From Okeanomitos corallinicola TIOX110 (GTDB lineage Bacteria > Cyanobacteriota > Cyanobacteriia > Cyanobacteriales > Nostocaceae): a stretch of DNA of 64,000 nucleotides. The notes below the pieces were generated by a model that searched no databases, was not told the DNA's origin, and was given only the letters and a program-made list of their open reading frames with translations. The stretch lies in the NCBI RefSeq assembly GCF_038050375.1, contig NZ_CP150886.1, forward strand, positions 1,467,318 to 1,531,317, written 5' to 3'. Made by a program: the position numbers and the translations under genes. Shown here in pieces: positions 1 to 9,339 of this stretch (position 1 is its first letter; each line of letters starts with the position of its first letter).

Positions 1-598
1 GTATTGAAGCCCATTCTTGAGGAAAAGCTTCCCTGGTAAATACCGTAGCAGCAACTTGATACCCTGCTATCGCAACTTCTATGTTACTGGCTTGATTCCC
101 TAGGGGAAACTTACGGATGAGAATACTGAAATTGACTATATCTGCGCTCAACTTCTGGGCTTGTTCTGGTACTATACTTAGCAAGGTAGTAGTTGCCCAA
201 TTTTGCAAAACACTGGCAAAGTTATCATTAAGTAGGTCTAAGTTATCTTGTAACAGCGAGTACAAAACTTTCGGGTTGTTGTTGCTGTAGTGGATTGCTT
301 GCAATAACTGCAAGAGTAAGTCAAGTTGAGAGTTAGGGTTTTGGAGTTGAGAAAAAGTGGTGGTTGATGATAATCCCAATACTTCAGATAGTTGACAGAC
401 AACATCTTTTAAAAAATTAGCAGCATTTTCGTTACCTTTTTCTGCTAATTCCTCGCTTACCTGTTGCATAATCTGCAATAACTCAGCATTGAGCAAATGC
501 TGACTGCTATTCAAAATCTCATTGATTTCCTGGCTACTACTACATTGGAGCAGTGCCTCAATTAATTTCCTATAAATTTCTTGATTTTGTTCGTTCAT
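1..598 (-). CDS. TPR-CHAT family protein, N-terminal part (runs off the window)
   Basis: An ATG at 598 opens a frame that stays open to the window edge (about 199 codons), so the C-terminus is not here. The N-terminus is helical (ALLQCSSSQEINEIL) and matches the start of the neighbouring 1145-residue gene. A second helical module follows, and then the first TPR-like unit (FPLGNQASNIEVAIAGY, FPQEWASI). In this family such N-termini precede TPR repeats and a C-terminal CHAT caspase-like protease. The CHAT domain of this copy is inferred from its paralogues, not seen. Its ATG shares one base with the TAA of the upstream gene (TAATG), which suggests translational coupling. Confidence 0.8.
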   Translation of the reverse strand, partial: MNEQNQEIYRKLIEALLQCSSSQEINEILNSSQHLLNAELLQIMQQVSEELAEKGNENAANFLKDVVCQLSEVLGLSSTTTFSQLQNPNSQLDLLLQLLQAIHYSNNNPKVLYSLLQDNLDLLNDNFASVLQNWATTTLLSIVPEQAQKLSADIVNFSILIRKFPLGNQASNIEVAIAGYQVAATVFTREAFPQEWASI

Positions 599-3500
599 TA
601 TTGACCGATCGCACAAAATGCCGCCCAGTAGAAAGGTGATTTAAAAGGTTTAACATCATCTTTCAACTTGTACAGACGACGACGCAGATTCATTCTAATC
701 GCTGGTTTTAATGGTAACTGGTTTTCCTCAATCCAGGTTTGTAATTCCAATTTACTTACATCTCTGAGCCATTTTTGAGCTTCATTTAAAGCTTTTGTAA
801 CAGGTAAGTTTTCTTGCTTATGATTTTGATAGAACTTAATCATTAAAAAAGCAGTAGAAAGGTCATTTACAGCCCATAAACTACTAACGACATTAGTACA
901 TCCTGCAAATAAAAAGCCACTGGGTAGAGAAATATATTCATCACTAACATTACCCAAGTCAGTTAATCCTGTTTCGCAAGCAGAAAGAGTAACAAGGTAA
1001 CAATTTCTTAAGTCTAGGTTAAAGATTTCTCCTAATGTTAGACATTTTTCTAAATCTAGGATTTGATTTTGAGGTGAACGAGTAAAATTTTTTGAATCTT
1101 GGTTTACATTTTCTTGTATTTGTGTATTAGAATTAGCGAGAATCAAGGCAGATTTAAGGGGTTCTTGGAAGTTAAAATAGCCATGAGAAGAAAAGTGGCT
1201 ATAGCTAGTTTGATTAAGATTTTGCTGATTTAGATTTTCCTTGGTGGCATGATCTTTAACTAAAACTTTGTCATTAGGTTTAAATAGCTGACGAATGGTA
1301 TCAACTTCGATGTCAGTATATTGCAAATCATCTGTGGGGTTTTGGATGCCGAATAGGTTATTAAAATTGTCTCGTTCTTGGCTTTTAACTATTTGTAATA
1401 ATTGACAACTTGGAGCATAACTAATTTGATTAGGGAATAAGTCTAATAAGTATCCAGTAAAAATTGTTTCGTCTTTTTGTTTTCTGGTTGCTTTCAAAGC
1501 ATGAATAGGCAATAGATGTATAAAAAGGTGGGGAATTAAAATTAGGCTATTACATTTTTGAGGAAGCTCGGAAATTATTTCATTTAAATGAAGATATTGA
1601 GCGAAATTCTCTAATATAGATTCCAGTTGATTTTGCCACTCTTGTTTAGCTTCGGTACGGTAGAGATTGAGATAGTTATTTATCTCTTCAATTAAAGCCT
1701 GTCTGTCTTCAGAAGGAAATTGTTTAATAATTGGCTGCTCACTATCAGCAGCAATAATAAAAGTAAGAATTTTATCGTTGGTAATGTACCACTGAATAAT
1801 GGCTTTATTCTCAGAAGTTAGGGTTTTAATATCGTTAAACGAAATGGGTTCAACTTTTTGGGTAAGGCTAAAAGTTGGATCTATGGGAGTAATATGACTG
1901 GTAATTAATTCTTCTAACTGTTGTTTGAGTTGATTGAGCCTGCTGCGGTTTGGTATTTGGGGTTGATATTGTTGTTGTCTTCCTTCCGCCGTCAATATAG
2001 CCAAATTATCACTCATTTCTTTGGTAGCGAGTTGTTTTTCTTCTTTAACAATTTCTTTACGAAGCTTATCCAATTCGATGATAACAGTTTGAGAAATGTC
2101 TCCTTTAGGGTATAAATCACGGTTAGCTAAAAGCTCAACTAAATTACGGTTTTTACTCCGTTCCGCATATTCTATGGCTTTATCTATTTGACCCAAGTTA
2201 ACGAGAGATTGGACAATATTTTGATAAACTCCTATTGCTTCTGCCATAGTTTCTTGACGGCGAATTTCGGACATCGTTTCACTGCGAGTGTTTTCTAATG
2301 CTTCAATAGCATTACTGTAACCTTCTATCGCTAGTTTCCAGTTACCTTCTTTGAAGCCTAAATTACCTAGATTACTACTATGTATTAAGCATTGGATGGG
2401 AAAATTGTCAGGAGTTTCAACTTGTAAAGAATTACGAAAAGATTGGATCGCTTTTTCTAAATTATCAGTTCTATCTCCTTTTATTCTTTTACTATAAGCT
2501 ATAGCAAGACTATTATGAGTAATTGACCAATTTTGAGGCAATGTTTCTTTTGTAATTATTTGCAAAGCATTTTCAAAAGCTAAAATGGCTTTTTCTAAAT
2601 TATCAGCTTTATCCCCTTTTATTCTGCTATTGTAAGTACTTCCTAAATTTGTTTGAGTAATTGCCCAATCTTGAGGAAATGCCTTTTGCGTAAATACTTG
2701 TAGAGCGTTTTCACAAGCTGAGATTGCTTTTTCTAAATTATCAGCTTTATTTCCTTTTATTCTTATATTATAAATTCTAACTATATTATTTTGAAGCTCT
2801 GCCCAAGTTTGAGGAAATTCCTCTTGAGTAATAATTTGGAGAGTATTGTGATAGCATTCAATTGCTTTCTCTATGTTATTAGCTTTATCCCCTTTTATTC
2901 TACGACCATAAGTATTTCCTAGATTATTATGAGTTTCTGCCCATTTTAATAACAAAGAATCGAAGGTACGAACTTCCAGTGCCTTATGATAACATTCAAT
3001 TGCTTTCTCTAGGTTATCAGCTTCATCTCCTTTGATTCTTGTTTGATATGCATTAGCAAGATTGTCTTGAATATCTGCCCATTCTCGCGGAAATACTTTT
3101 TTTGTAAGTATTTGTAACGCATTATCATAAGCTACAATTGCTTGCTCAATATTATCAGTTTTATTTCCTTTTATTCTATTACAATAAATATTTCCCAGAT
3201 TCATTAGCGTGTTTGCCCAACTTTGTGAATTTTTTCTCCAAATTTGTAGAGCGTTTTCACAAGCTAAGATTGCTTTTTCTAAATTATCAGCTTTATTTCC
3301 TTTTATTCTATTTCTATAGTTAATTGACAGATTATCTTGAATAGCTGCCCATTCTTGAGGAAATTGATCTCGCTGGTAAACTTGTAAAGCTGCTTGGTAG
3401 CAAGCAATTCCAATCTCTAAATTAATTGCTTTATCTCCTAAAGGAAATTGATTAATTAAAATACCTAATTCCACTATTAATGCTGCAAATTCTTGAGCAT

Positions 3501-4035
3501 TATTTCCTGATTTTCGTACTAAATAAATATTTGCACAATTATTTATAGTTTGGATAAAATTTTCATTGAAATGATTAATATTGTTCTGCAAAAAAGGATA
3601 TATTTCTTGCGGATTTCTCTGGTCTTTTATTATTTTTTGTAATATCTGTAAGACCTCATTGAGAAATGCTAGTTGCCTATCATTACGATTAATTAAATCA
3701 TCTTTATCAATAGAGTTTATACTTTTAACATTAGAGTTTTTGTTGCTTTCTATTTTTAAAGGTAATTTACTGGACTCAATTTCGGCAATCCTTAACTCGT
3801 CCTTTTCTATACCTAAAAACTCAGCCAACTGTCTAACTATATCTTTTAGTAAATTTCCCTTATCATTATTATCTTCCTCCTGCAATCTTACTCCTTCTTG
3901 TTGTAACATCCTTAAAAAATTAACATTAATGTCATCAAAATTATTCCGTATAATTTCATTTATTTCTCTTTTATCGGCACAATTAATTAATTTTTTGATT
4001 AAATTTAGATGACTTTTATTGTGTTGCTTATTCAT
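598..4035 (-). CDS. TPR-CHAT protein (caspase-like protease with TPR repeats)
   Basis: 1145 residues. Order: helical N-terminal module (about 1-90), second helical module (about 120-190), then about eight TPR-like units of roughly 50 residues carrying the signature RIKGDKADNLEKAI (about 200-560), a charged coiled region (about 620-720) and a C-terminal CHAT domain (about 850-1145). The expected catalytic pair is present: His951 in FSSHGYF and Cys1020 in TLSACETGL. CHAT proteases are caspase-fold cysteine peptidases. In TPR-CHAT proteins the repeats usually sense a partner and switch the protease on. The gene lies 13 bp downstream of the GTPase gene and its stop overlaps the next start. The substrate is unknown; a defence role is inferred from the neighbouring CBASS operon. 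Confidence 0.9.
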   Translation of the reverse strand: MNKQHNKSHLNLIKKLINCADKREINEIIRNNFDDINVNFLRMLQQEGVRLQEEDNNDKGNLLKDIVRQLAEFLGIEKDELRIAEIESSKLPLKIESNKNSNVKSINSIDKDDLINRNDRQLAFLNEVLQILQKIIKDQRNPQEIYPFLQNNINHFNENFIQTINNCANIYLVRKSGNNAQEFAALIVELGILINQFPLGDKAINLEIGIACYQAALQVYQRDQFPQEWAAIQDNLSINYRNRIKGNKADNLEKAILACENALQIWRKNSQSWANTLMNLGNIYCNRIKGNKTDNIEQAIVAYDNALQILTKKVFPREWADIQDNLANAYQTRIKGDEADNLEKAIECYHKALEVRTFDSLLLKWAETHNNLGNTYGRRIKGDKANNIEKAIECYHNTLQIITQEEFPQTWAELQNNIVRIYNIRIKGNKADNLEKAISACENALQVFTQKAFPQDWAITQTNLGSTYNSRIKGDKADNLEKAILAFENALQIITKETLPQNWSITHNSLAIAYSKRIKGDRTDNLEKAIQSFRNSLQVETPDNFPIQCLIHSSNLGNLGFKEGNWKLAIEGYSNAIEALENTRSETMSEIRRQETMAEAIGVYQNIVQSLVNLGQIDKAIEYAERSKNRNLVELLANRDLYPKGDISQTVIIELDKLRKEIVKEEKQLATKEMSDNLAILTAEGRQQQYQPQIPNRSRLNQLKQQLEELITSHITPIDPTFSLTQKVEPISFNDIKTLTSENKAIIQWYITNDKILTFIIAADSEQPIIKQFPSEDRQALIEEINNYLNLYRTEAKQEWQNQLESILENFAQYLHLNEIISELPQKCNSLILIPHLFIHLLPIHALKATRKQKDETIFTGYLLDLFPNQISYAPSCQLLQIVKSQERDNFNNLFGIQNPTDDLQYTDIEVDTIRQLFKPNDKVLVKDHATKENLNQQNLNQTSYSHFSSHGYFNFQEPLKSALILANSNTQIQENVNQDSKNFTRSPQNQILDLEKCLTLGEIFNLDLRNCYLVTLSACETGLTDLGNVSDEYISLPSGFLFAGCTNVVSSLWAVNDLSTAFLMIKFYQNHKQENLPVTKALNEAQKWLRDVSKLELQTWIEENQLPLKPAIRMNLRRRLYKLKDDVKPFKSPFYWAAFCAIGQ

Positions 4036-4048
4036 ATTGATGAGAACC

Positions 4049-5185
4049 TTAACTATTCAAAAAGTCGTCTCTAAGTTTATCCACATCTTTCTTCTCTCTA
4101 ATTCGTATACTCTTATACTTATCGAAGTTCTTTTTGAAGATCACTTGTAGCAAATTCTCAATCTCTTCCATACTCACCCCATCCAACTCTTCCATCGCAA
4201 GTTCCTCAAAAGTTTTAGTTAATGCGAAACCAACAATGACGACAAATGTTGCTGCTGTACCTCCCGCAAAACTAGAAGTAATCGGATCAAAAACGAAGAA
4301 ATCAGCAATTGTAGTCGCGGCAAGAGTCACTAAAGCCTCTTTTGATGTCGTGATTTGTGTCCAGAGACTTGTCATGCCTTTAATCTTATTAAATTGGTAC
4401 AAGGCAGCTATCTCGTTCCACAGAACTGTTTGAGCAATTAAAGCAGCAGCAGGAGTCGTAAACCAAAACGGGACAAAACCCGTACTGAAACATGCAATTG
4501 CAGATGTAACTATATATCCCAGAGCCACAAAGCGTTTAGCTTTTACATCAACAACCTGTCTAGCAATAAAGGCATCACCTAACACTTTGGGTAATAGTTC
4601 AGTAGTTCTCTTTACTAGTTCATTTAGACCAAAAGGCTCAAGTTTCAGTTGCTCTAAAGGTGAAGCCGAAACTTCTATGATGTTATAAACTTTCTTGAAA
4701 TCAAGGCTATCAATTGCTCCTATTATGCCATCTATTTCCTTTCTTGCAGCGCGATCGCACTGCGACAGAACAATGATTACAGGAATACGCTGCTCATATA
4801 ACTTATTAATTATTACTGCTTCAAAAGGCTCAAATCTAGCAGACGGGGCACTCACTAAATACCAGGCTACGTGTATTTGTTCCTCAGCCCCCTTTCCTAG
4901 TTGACCATCTAAGAACTTGCTAGTGTCATCTATAAAACTATCCTCCCTACCTAATTCGCAACCAGCAGAGTCATACAGAACAATGGGGATAGATCCTTCT
5001 TCTTCAATTAAATACTTTTCAAAATATTGTGTAACTGGAAATCCGGCTCCTGTTTTTGCTGTTTCTTCTCCGAAAATAGCATTTATAAGAGTACTTTTCC
5101 CCACACCTATCTTACCCATCACTAGAATGTTGAGACTTTTTATCTCTTGTACAAAATCGTCAACATTCTCTCTCAAATTTGTCAT
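4049..5185 (-). CDS. P-loop GTPase with C-terminal membrane segments (Era/IRG/dynamin-like)
   Basis: 378 residues. GTPase motifs are clear: P-loop GKIGVGKS at 24-31, G3 DSAG at 72-75, G4-like SQCD at 141-144, G5-like EVSAS at 171-175. G4 has SQ where the canonical motif has NK/TK. After the G domain are hydrophobic stretches at about 220-255 and 305-322 that could insert into a membrane, then a charged tail. The layout resembles bacterial dynamin-like and IRG-like GTPases, but no exact family is assigned. It begins a likely two-gene transcript with the TPR-CHAT gene 13 bp downstream. The pairing of a membrane GTPase with a caspase-like protease suggests a stress or cell-death switch; this is inference. 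Confidence 0.8.
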   Translation of the reverse strand: MTNLRENVDDFVQEIKSLNILVMGKIGVGKSTLINAIFGEETAKTGAGFPVTQYFEKYLIEEEGSIPIVLYDSAGCELGREDSFIDDTSKFLDGQLGKGAEEQIHVAWYLVSAPSARFEPFEAVIINKLYEQRIPVIIVLSQCDRAARKEIDGIIGAIDSLDFKKVYNIIEVSASPLEQLKLEPFGLNELVKRTTELLPKVLGDAFIARQVVDVKAKRFVALGYIVTSAIACFSTGFVPFWFTTPAAALIAQTVLWNEIAALYQFNKIKGMTSLWTQITTSKEALVTLAATTIADFFVFDPITSSFAGGTAATFVVIVGFALTKTFEELAMEELDGVSMEEIENLLQVIFKKNFDKYKSIRIREKKDVDKLRDDFLNS

Positions 5186-5332
5186 AATGGTTACTCACAG
5201 TTAATTGACAGCAAGTTAGTTCACTACTTCCTGAAGAAGACTCAATTCCAAGGCTAAAGCCAGTATTAGATAATCAAAATCAGGTAATTACAGTGTGTCG
5301 ATTGTATCACATATTCATGAATAATCCTCGAA

Positions 5333-8300
5333 TTAATTTCCTATTGCACAAAATGCTGCCCAATAAAAAGGCGATTGAAATGGTTGAGCATCGTCTGGCA
5401 TATTCTGAAACCGACGGCGTAGCTGCATCCTGAGTGTAAAATCTAACTTTAATTGATGCTCTGTAATCCACTCCTCTAAGTGTATTTTAGTCACATCTCG
5501 CAGCCACAGTTGGGCTTGATTTAAACTGACTGCTACTGAAACACCTGCACCTAAATTTTGATAAAACTTAACCATTAATAAAGCTGTTGATAGGTCATTT
5601 ACTGTCCACAGACTACTTACCACACTCGGAGTTCCTGCATAAAGGAAGCCACTAGGTAAACTAATATATTCATCACTAATACTGGTAGGATCTGCGATGC
5701 CAGTTTCACAGGCAGATAGGGTAATTAAACGGCATTGATTTAGAGTTAGAGCAAATATTTCTGCTAAGGTAAGCCGTTCATTATTTGCCAAAATTAATGC
5801 TGATTCTAAAGGTGATGCTAAGTTGAAATCAGCATGACAAGAAAAATGGCAACAGTGGGCTGATTTAAAATTATTATTGCCATTTAAAGCTGCTTTAGTC
5901 GCTTTTTGTTTAACTAAAACTTGAGTTTCAGCAAAGAATGAGCCGATGGTTTCAACTTCTAAATTAGTGTAGCTTAAATCACCTGTCGGGTTTTGGATAG
6001 CAAACAGTTGAGTAAAATTAGGACGTTGTTGGTTTTGGCTTAGTTGCAGTAATTGGCAGCTAGGAGCATATCCTACACCTCTGGGAAACTTATCCAACAG
6101 ACAATTTTGTTTTCTCTGCTCATTCTCTAGTTGCTTATTCCCTAATGGTAAGGCGTGAAGTGGTAATAAATGCAAGAAACGATGGGGTATGAGAATTAGG
6201 CGATCGCACTCTGCTGGTATATTGGAAATTATTTCATCTATATGCAAAATTTCAGCGATATTTTGCAAGCGAGACTCTAACTGATTGCGCCACCATTTTT
6301 TGTGATCTTTGCGGTAATAAAGACGCAGATATGCACTGACACGTTTTAATAAGGTACTTAAATCTTCAGCAGAGGATTGGATAACTTCAGGTTGGGGACT
6401 GTGGCGAGTGATGATAAAAGTAAGAATCTTTTCGTCGGTAATATACCACTCAATGATAGCGCTACGCTCGTCAATGAGAGATTGAACATGATTAAATGGG
6501 ATGGTTTCAACTTGTTGGGTGAATTTGAAATTGGAGTCTACTTTGTTGATGTCTGCAAGGATATTATCTCGCTGTTTTTGCAATTGATTTAACTCATTTT
6601 GCAATTGCTGGTAAGCGTTATTTTTCGCTTCTGACTCCCGACTTGCGAGAATTATCTCTAATTGCCTTTGTTTTGCAGGGATTGTCTGTCTCAATTGGTC
6701 AATTTGGTTACATATTTTTTGATAATTTTCTGACCTTGGATATAAATCGCTTTTTGGGTAAAGGTTTTTGTTAGCCAGTAGTTCGACAAGATTGCGGGTT
6801 TTACTACGCTCGACGTATTCTAAAGCACGGTTGCATTGAGCAGTATTGATATGAACTTGCACTATCTTGGCGTAGACATCAATTGCTGCTCCCAAAACTT
6901 CCTGTCGGCGTTTGTCGGTGTTCACCCAGCTGCGACTTTGTTCTACAGCTTCGATTGCCACACTGTAGCCTTCAATCGCCCTATCCCAGTCTTTAATTGT
7001 ATAAGCTATATTGCCAAAATTGCGTCCGCAAACAAGACACTCAACCGGAAAGGTAGTGGGGGTGTAGACTTCCAAGGCTGAATGCAAATGTGTAATTGCC
7101 TCGAAACTCTGTCCTCGATCGCGGTAAACTAAGGCTAAATTATTGTGAGTTTTTGCCCATTCCTTAGAAAATGCTTCGCGGGTATGGACTTGCAATGCTT
7201 CTTGATAGGCGCTGATTGCTAAGTCTAGGTTTTCTTCTCGACTACCAGATATTCTCTCGCTGTAAGCATTACCGAGATTATTTTGGGTTTCAGCCCAATT
7301 TTCCGGAAAATCTGTCTGAGTGCGAACTTGTAAAGCGTTATGATAACAAGAAATTGCCCGTTCTAAATTAAGAGTGCGATCGCCATCTTGAAGGCTGTAG
7401 TAAGCAATCCCCTGATTATTCTGCACAATAGCCCACTGTTGGGGAAAGTTGGAGCGAGTATAGATTTGTAACGCTGCTTCATAGGCAGAGATTGCTGTTA
7501 ACAAATTTTCTGTAGGGTTGCCATTAATTCGGTCACGATAAGCTTCTCCCAAGTTGTTTTGGATCATCGCCCAATCCTGGGGATAGCTGGAGCGAGTGTA
7601 GATATGTAATGCTGCTTGAAAGGCGGTAATTGCAGCTTCAATATTTTCTGCCCTGTCGCCCTTTATCCGTTCACCGTAAGCGTTGGCAAGGTTGTTTTGG
7701 GTTTCTGCCCATTTTTCGGGAAAATCTGTCTGAGTACGAATTTGTAAGGCGTTTTGATAACAAATAATTGCTTGCTCTAGATTTTCAGCGCGATCGCCAT
7801 TGAGTCGATTGTAGTAACCAATACCCAGATTATTCTGGGTTGTTGCCCATTCCACCGGAAATGCAGTGCGGGTGCGAACTTTTAACGCTGCTTGGAAGCA
7901 GGTAATCGCTATTTCTACATTCTTTGCTCGCTCACCAAGAATTCGTTCATTGTACGCATTACCGAGGTTATTTTGGGTTTCTGCCCACAATTCGGGGAAA
8001 GCTGTCTGGGTACGGACTTGTAAAGCATTTTGATAGCAAGCGATCGCCTGTTCTAAGTTTTGGGTGCGATCGCCTGCGATCCGAATGCGGTAAACTGCAC
8101 CCAGCATATTTTGAGTTGTTGCCCAAAACTCTGGAAATGCCTCATGGGTTAAGATTGGGGCGACAACCTCGCAGCCTGCGATCGCTATTTCCAAATTGAT
8201 AGCGATGTTACCGTAGGGAAAACTACGAATTAGATTACTAAAATTAACAATCGCTACTGCAATGACTAACGCCTGTTCTGGTTGAACCACAGACCAAGTA

Positions 8301-8503
8301 TTTGCTGACCAATAACGCAATATATTGACGAAAGCGTTATCTAACTTATTCAAATTTTTCTGTAACAGCGAGTAAACCCTTTCCAAATCGCTGCCGTCAT
8401 CTGTGACAAGTAAGGCTGCTACTATGAAGTCAACATAGTCTTGGGGGTTAGGAGATACAGAAGTATTGTTACTTCCATCCTCTGCCGAATTTAGCTCACT
8501 CAT
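5333..8503 (-). CDS. TPR-CHAT protein, second full copy
   Basis: About 1056 residues from the ATG at 8503. An upstream in-frame TTG at 8533 would add ten residues but overlaps the previous gene, whose TAG ends two bases before this ATG. It lacks the first N-terminal module of its sister but keeps the second (VYSLLQKNLNKLDNAFVNIL). About seven 50-residue TPR-like units (RIKGDRAENIEAAI type) follow, then a coiled linker and a CHAT domain with His890 in FSCHADF and Cys932 in TLSACETGI. The two full copies are clearly paralogous but diverged. It is probably cotranscribed with the truncated copy upstream. Target unknown. Confidence 0.88.
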   Translation of the reverse strand: MSELNSAEDGSNNTSVSPNPQDYVDFIVAALLVTDDGSDLERVYSLLQKNLNKLDNAFVNILRYWSANTWSVVQPEQALVIAVAIVNFSNLIRSFPYGNIAINLEIAIAGCEVVAPILTHEAFPEFWATTQNMLGAVYRIRIAGDRTQNLEQAIACYQNALQVRTQTAFPELWAETQNNLGNAYNERILGERAKNVEIAITCFQAALKVRTRTAFPVEWATTQNNLGIGYYNRLNGDRAENLEQAIICYQNALQIRTQTDFPEKWAETQNNLANAYGERIKGDRAENIEAAITAFQAALHIYTRSSYPQDWAMIQNNLGEAYRDRINGNPTENLLTAISAYEAALQIYTRSNFPQQWAIVQNNQGIAYYSLQDGDRTLNLERAISCYHNALQVRTQTDFPENWAETQNNLGNAYSERISGSREENLDLAISAYQEALQVHTREAFSKEWAKTHNNLALVYRDRGQSFEAITHLHSALEVYTPTTFPVECLVCGRNFGNIAYTIKDWDRAIEGYSVAIEAVEQSRSWVNTDKRRQEVLGAAIDVYAKIVQVHINTAQCNRALEYVERSKTRNLVELLANKNLYPKSDLYPRSENYQKICNQIDQLRQTIPAKQRQLEIILASRESEAKNNAYQQLQNELNQLQKQRDNILADINKVDSNFKFTQQVETIPFNHVQSLIDERSAIIEWYITDEKILTFIITRHSPQPEVIQSSAEDLSTLLKRVSAYLRLYYRKDHKKWWRNQLESRLQNIAEILHIDEIISNIPAECDRLILIPHRFLHLLPLHALPLGNKQLENEQRKQNCLLDKFPRGVGYAPSCQLLQLSQNQQRPNFTQLFAIQNPTGDLSYTNLEVETIGSFFAETQVLVKQKATKAALNGNNNFKSAHCCHFSCHADFNLASPLESALILANNERLTLAEIFALTLNQCRLITLSACETGIADPTSISDEYISLPSGFLYAGTPSVVSSLWTVNDLSTALLMVKFYQNLGAGVSVAVSLNQAQLWLRDVTKIHLEEWITEHQLKLDFTLRMQLRRRFQNMPDDAQPFQSPFYWAAFCAIGN

Positions 8504-8505
8504 CA

Positions 8506-9099
8506 CTAACCAATTGCACAAAATGCTGCCCAATAAAAAGGTGAATGGAACGGTTGCTCGTCATCTGGCATATTATGAAACCGACGGCGTAGCTGATTCC
8601 TGAGTGTCGGATTTGAATTTAACTGATATTCTGTAATCCACTCCTCTAACTGTATTTTAGTTGCATCCCGCAGCCAAAGTTGGGCTTGATTGAGAGCAAT
8701 AGATACTGATTGGGGACTTGTTGATTGTGAATTTATGAGATTTTCATAGAACCTAATCATCAGTAAAGCAGTCGAAAGGTCATTCACCAACCAAAGACTA
8801 CTTACTACTGTTTTGACCCCTGAAATCAGGAAGCCACTAGGTAGCCCTACATAATCATCCGTAACTTTATTTATATCTGTCAAGCCACTTTCACAAGCAG
8901 AGAGCGTTACCAAAAAGCAATCTCGCATAGTACAACTAGTAATATCAGCTAGAGTGATGCGTTGTCTATTAGCCAAGACTAGAGATGATTCCAATGGATT
9001 TATATGGTTAGCATTCAAAATCGAATTTACTTGGCTGCTGGAAGAGTTGAGCAAGGAGTTAATTAAAGTTAAATAGGCTTTTTTTTTGGTGTTCTTCAT
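8506..9099 (-). CDS. internally deleted CHAT protein (no TPR, no catalytic His)
   Basis: 197 residues from the ATG at 9099. The first 30 residues (LINSLLNSSSSQVNSIL) match the N-terminal module of the array members. Residue 35 onward jumps to the late part of a CHAT domain (NPLESSLVLANRQRITLADI, then TLSACESGL, and the end PFYWAAFCAIG). The whole TPR region and the His motif are missing, so the protein has the Cys but cannot form the usual His/Cys dyad. A more family-like start is the ATG at 9103, in another frame, which overlaps the previous TAA (TAATG). A run of nine A (9079-9087 on this strand) separates the two frames. It may be a decaying gene or a regulatory decoy. Confidence 0.6.
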   Translation of the reverse strand: MKNTKKKAYLTLINSLLNSSSSQVNSILNANHINPLESSLVLANRQRITLADITSCTMRDCFLVTLSACESGLTDINKVTDDYVGLPSGFLISGVKTVVSSLWLVNDLSTALLMIRFYENLINSQSTSPQSVSIALNQAQLWLRDATKIQLEEWITEYQLNSNPTLRNQLRRRFHNMPDDEQPFHSPFYWAAFCAIG

Positions 9100-9102
9100 C
9101 CA

Positions 9103-9240
9103 TTACTGACCTATAGCGCAAAACCCTGCCCAGTGAAAAGGTTCCCGAAAAGACTGGGCATCATCCGGTAAATTATGAAAACGACGACGTAGATTTATAT
9201 TAACAGTCGCACTCAGTGGTAAATGTGATTTCCGGTATCT
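9103..9240 (-). pseudogene. C-terminal remnant of a further TPR-CHAT gene
   Basis: Translating this strand gives INLRRRFHNLPDDAQ followed by FREPFHWAGFCAIGQ and a TAA at 9105-9103. This is the conserved end of the CHAT domain seen in the full copies (LRRRFQNMPDDAQPF, SPFYWAAFCAIG). The frame closes by about 9243, so only about 44 residues survive. Its stop overlaps the ATG at 9103 in the same TAATG arrangement as at base 598. It shows that the array once had at least one more member. Confidence 0.75.
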
Positions 9241-9339
9241 TTATGATAATTGCTTCCAGTAGCTTACGGTTATGTCTCCACCACTCTTTCTTGGTTCTGC
9301 CCATCAATATTTAGATGCGTTGCCCCGGCTTCAGCAAAT

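Noticed and set aside
3581-4012. 143-residue plus-strand frame
   Set aside because: Antisense to the N-terminal module of the 1145-residue TPR-CHAT gene, Ser/Leu-rich and without motifs.
8504-8533. Longer TTG start for the second full TPR-CHAT gene
   Set aside because: It overlaps the conserved end of the upstream CHAT gene; the ATG at 8503 follows the upstream stop by two bases and needs no overlap.
1-9240. Craspase (Cas7-11 with TPR-CHAT) locus
   Set aside because: No Cas7-11, no CRISPR array and no type III genes are present in the window.
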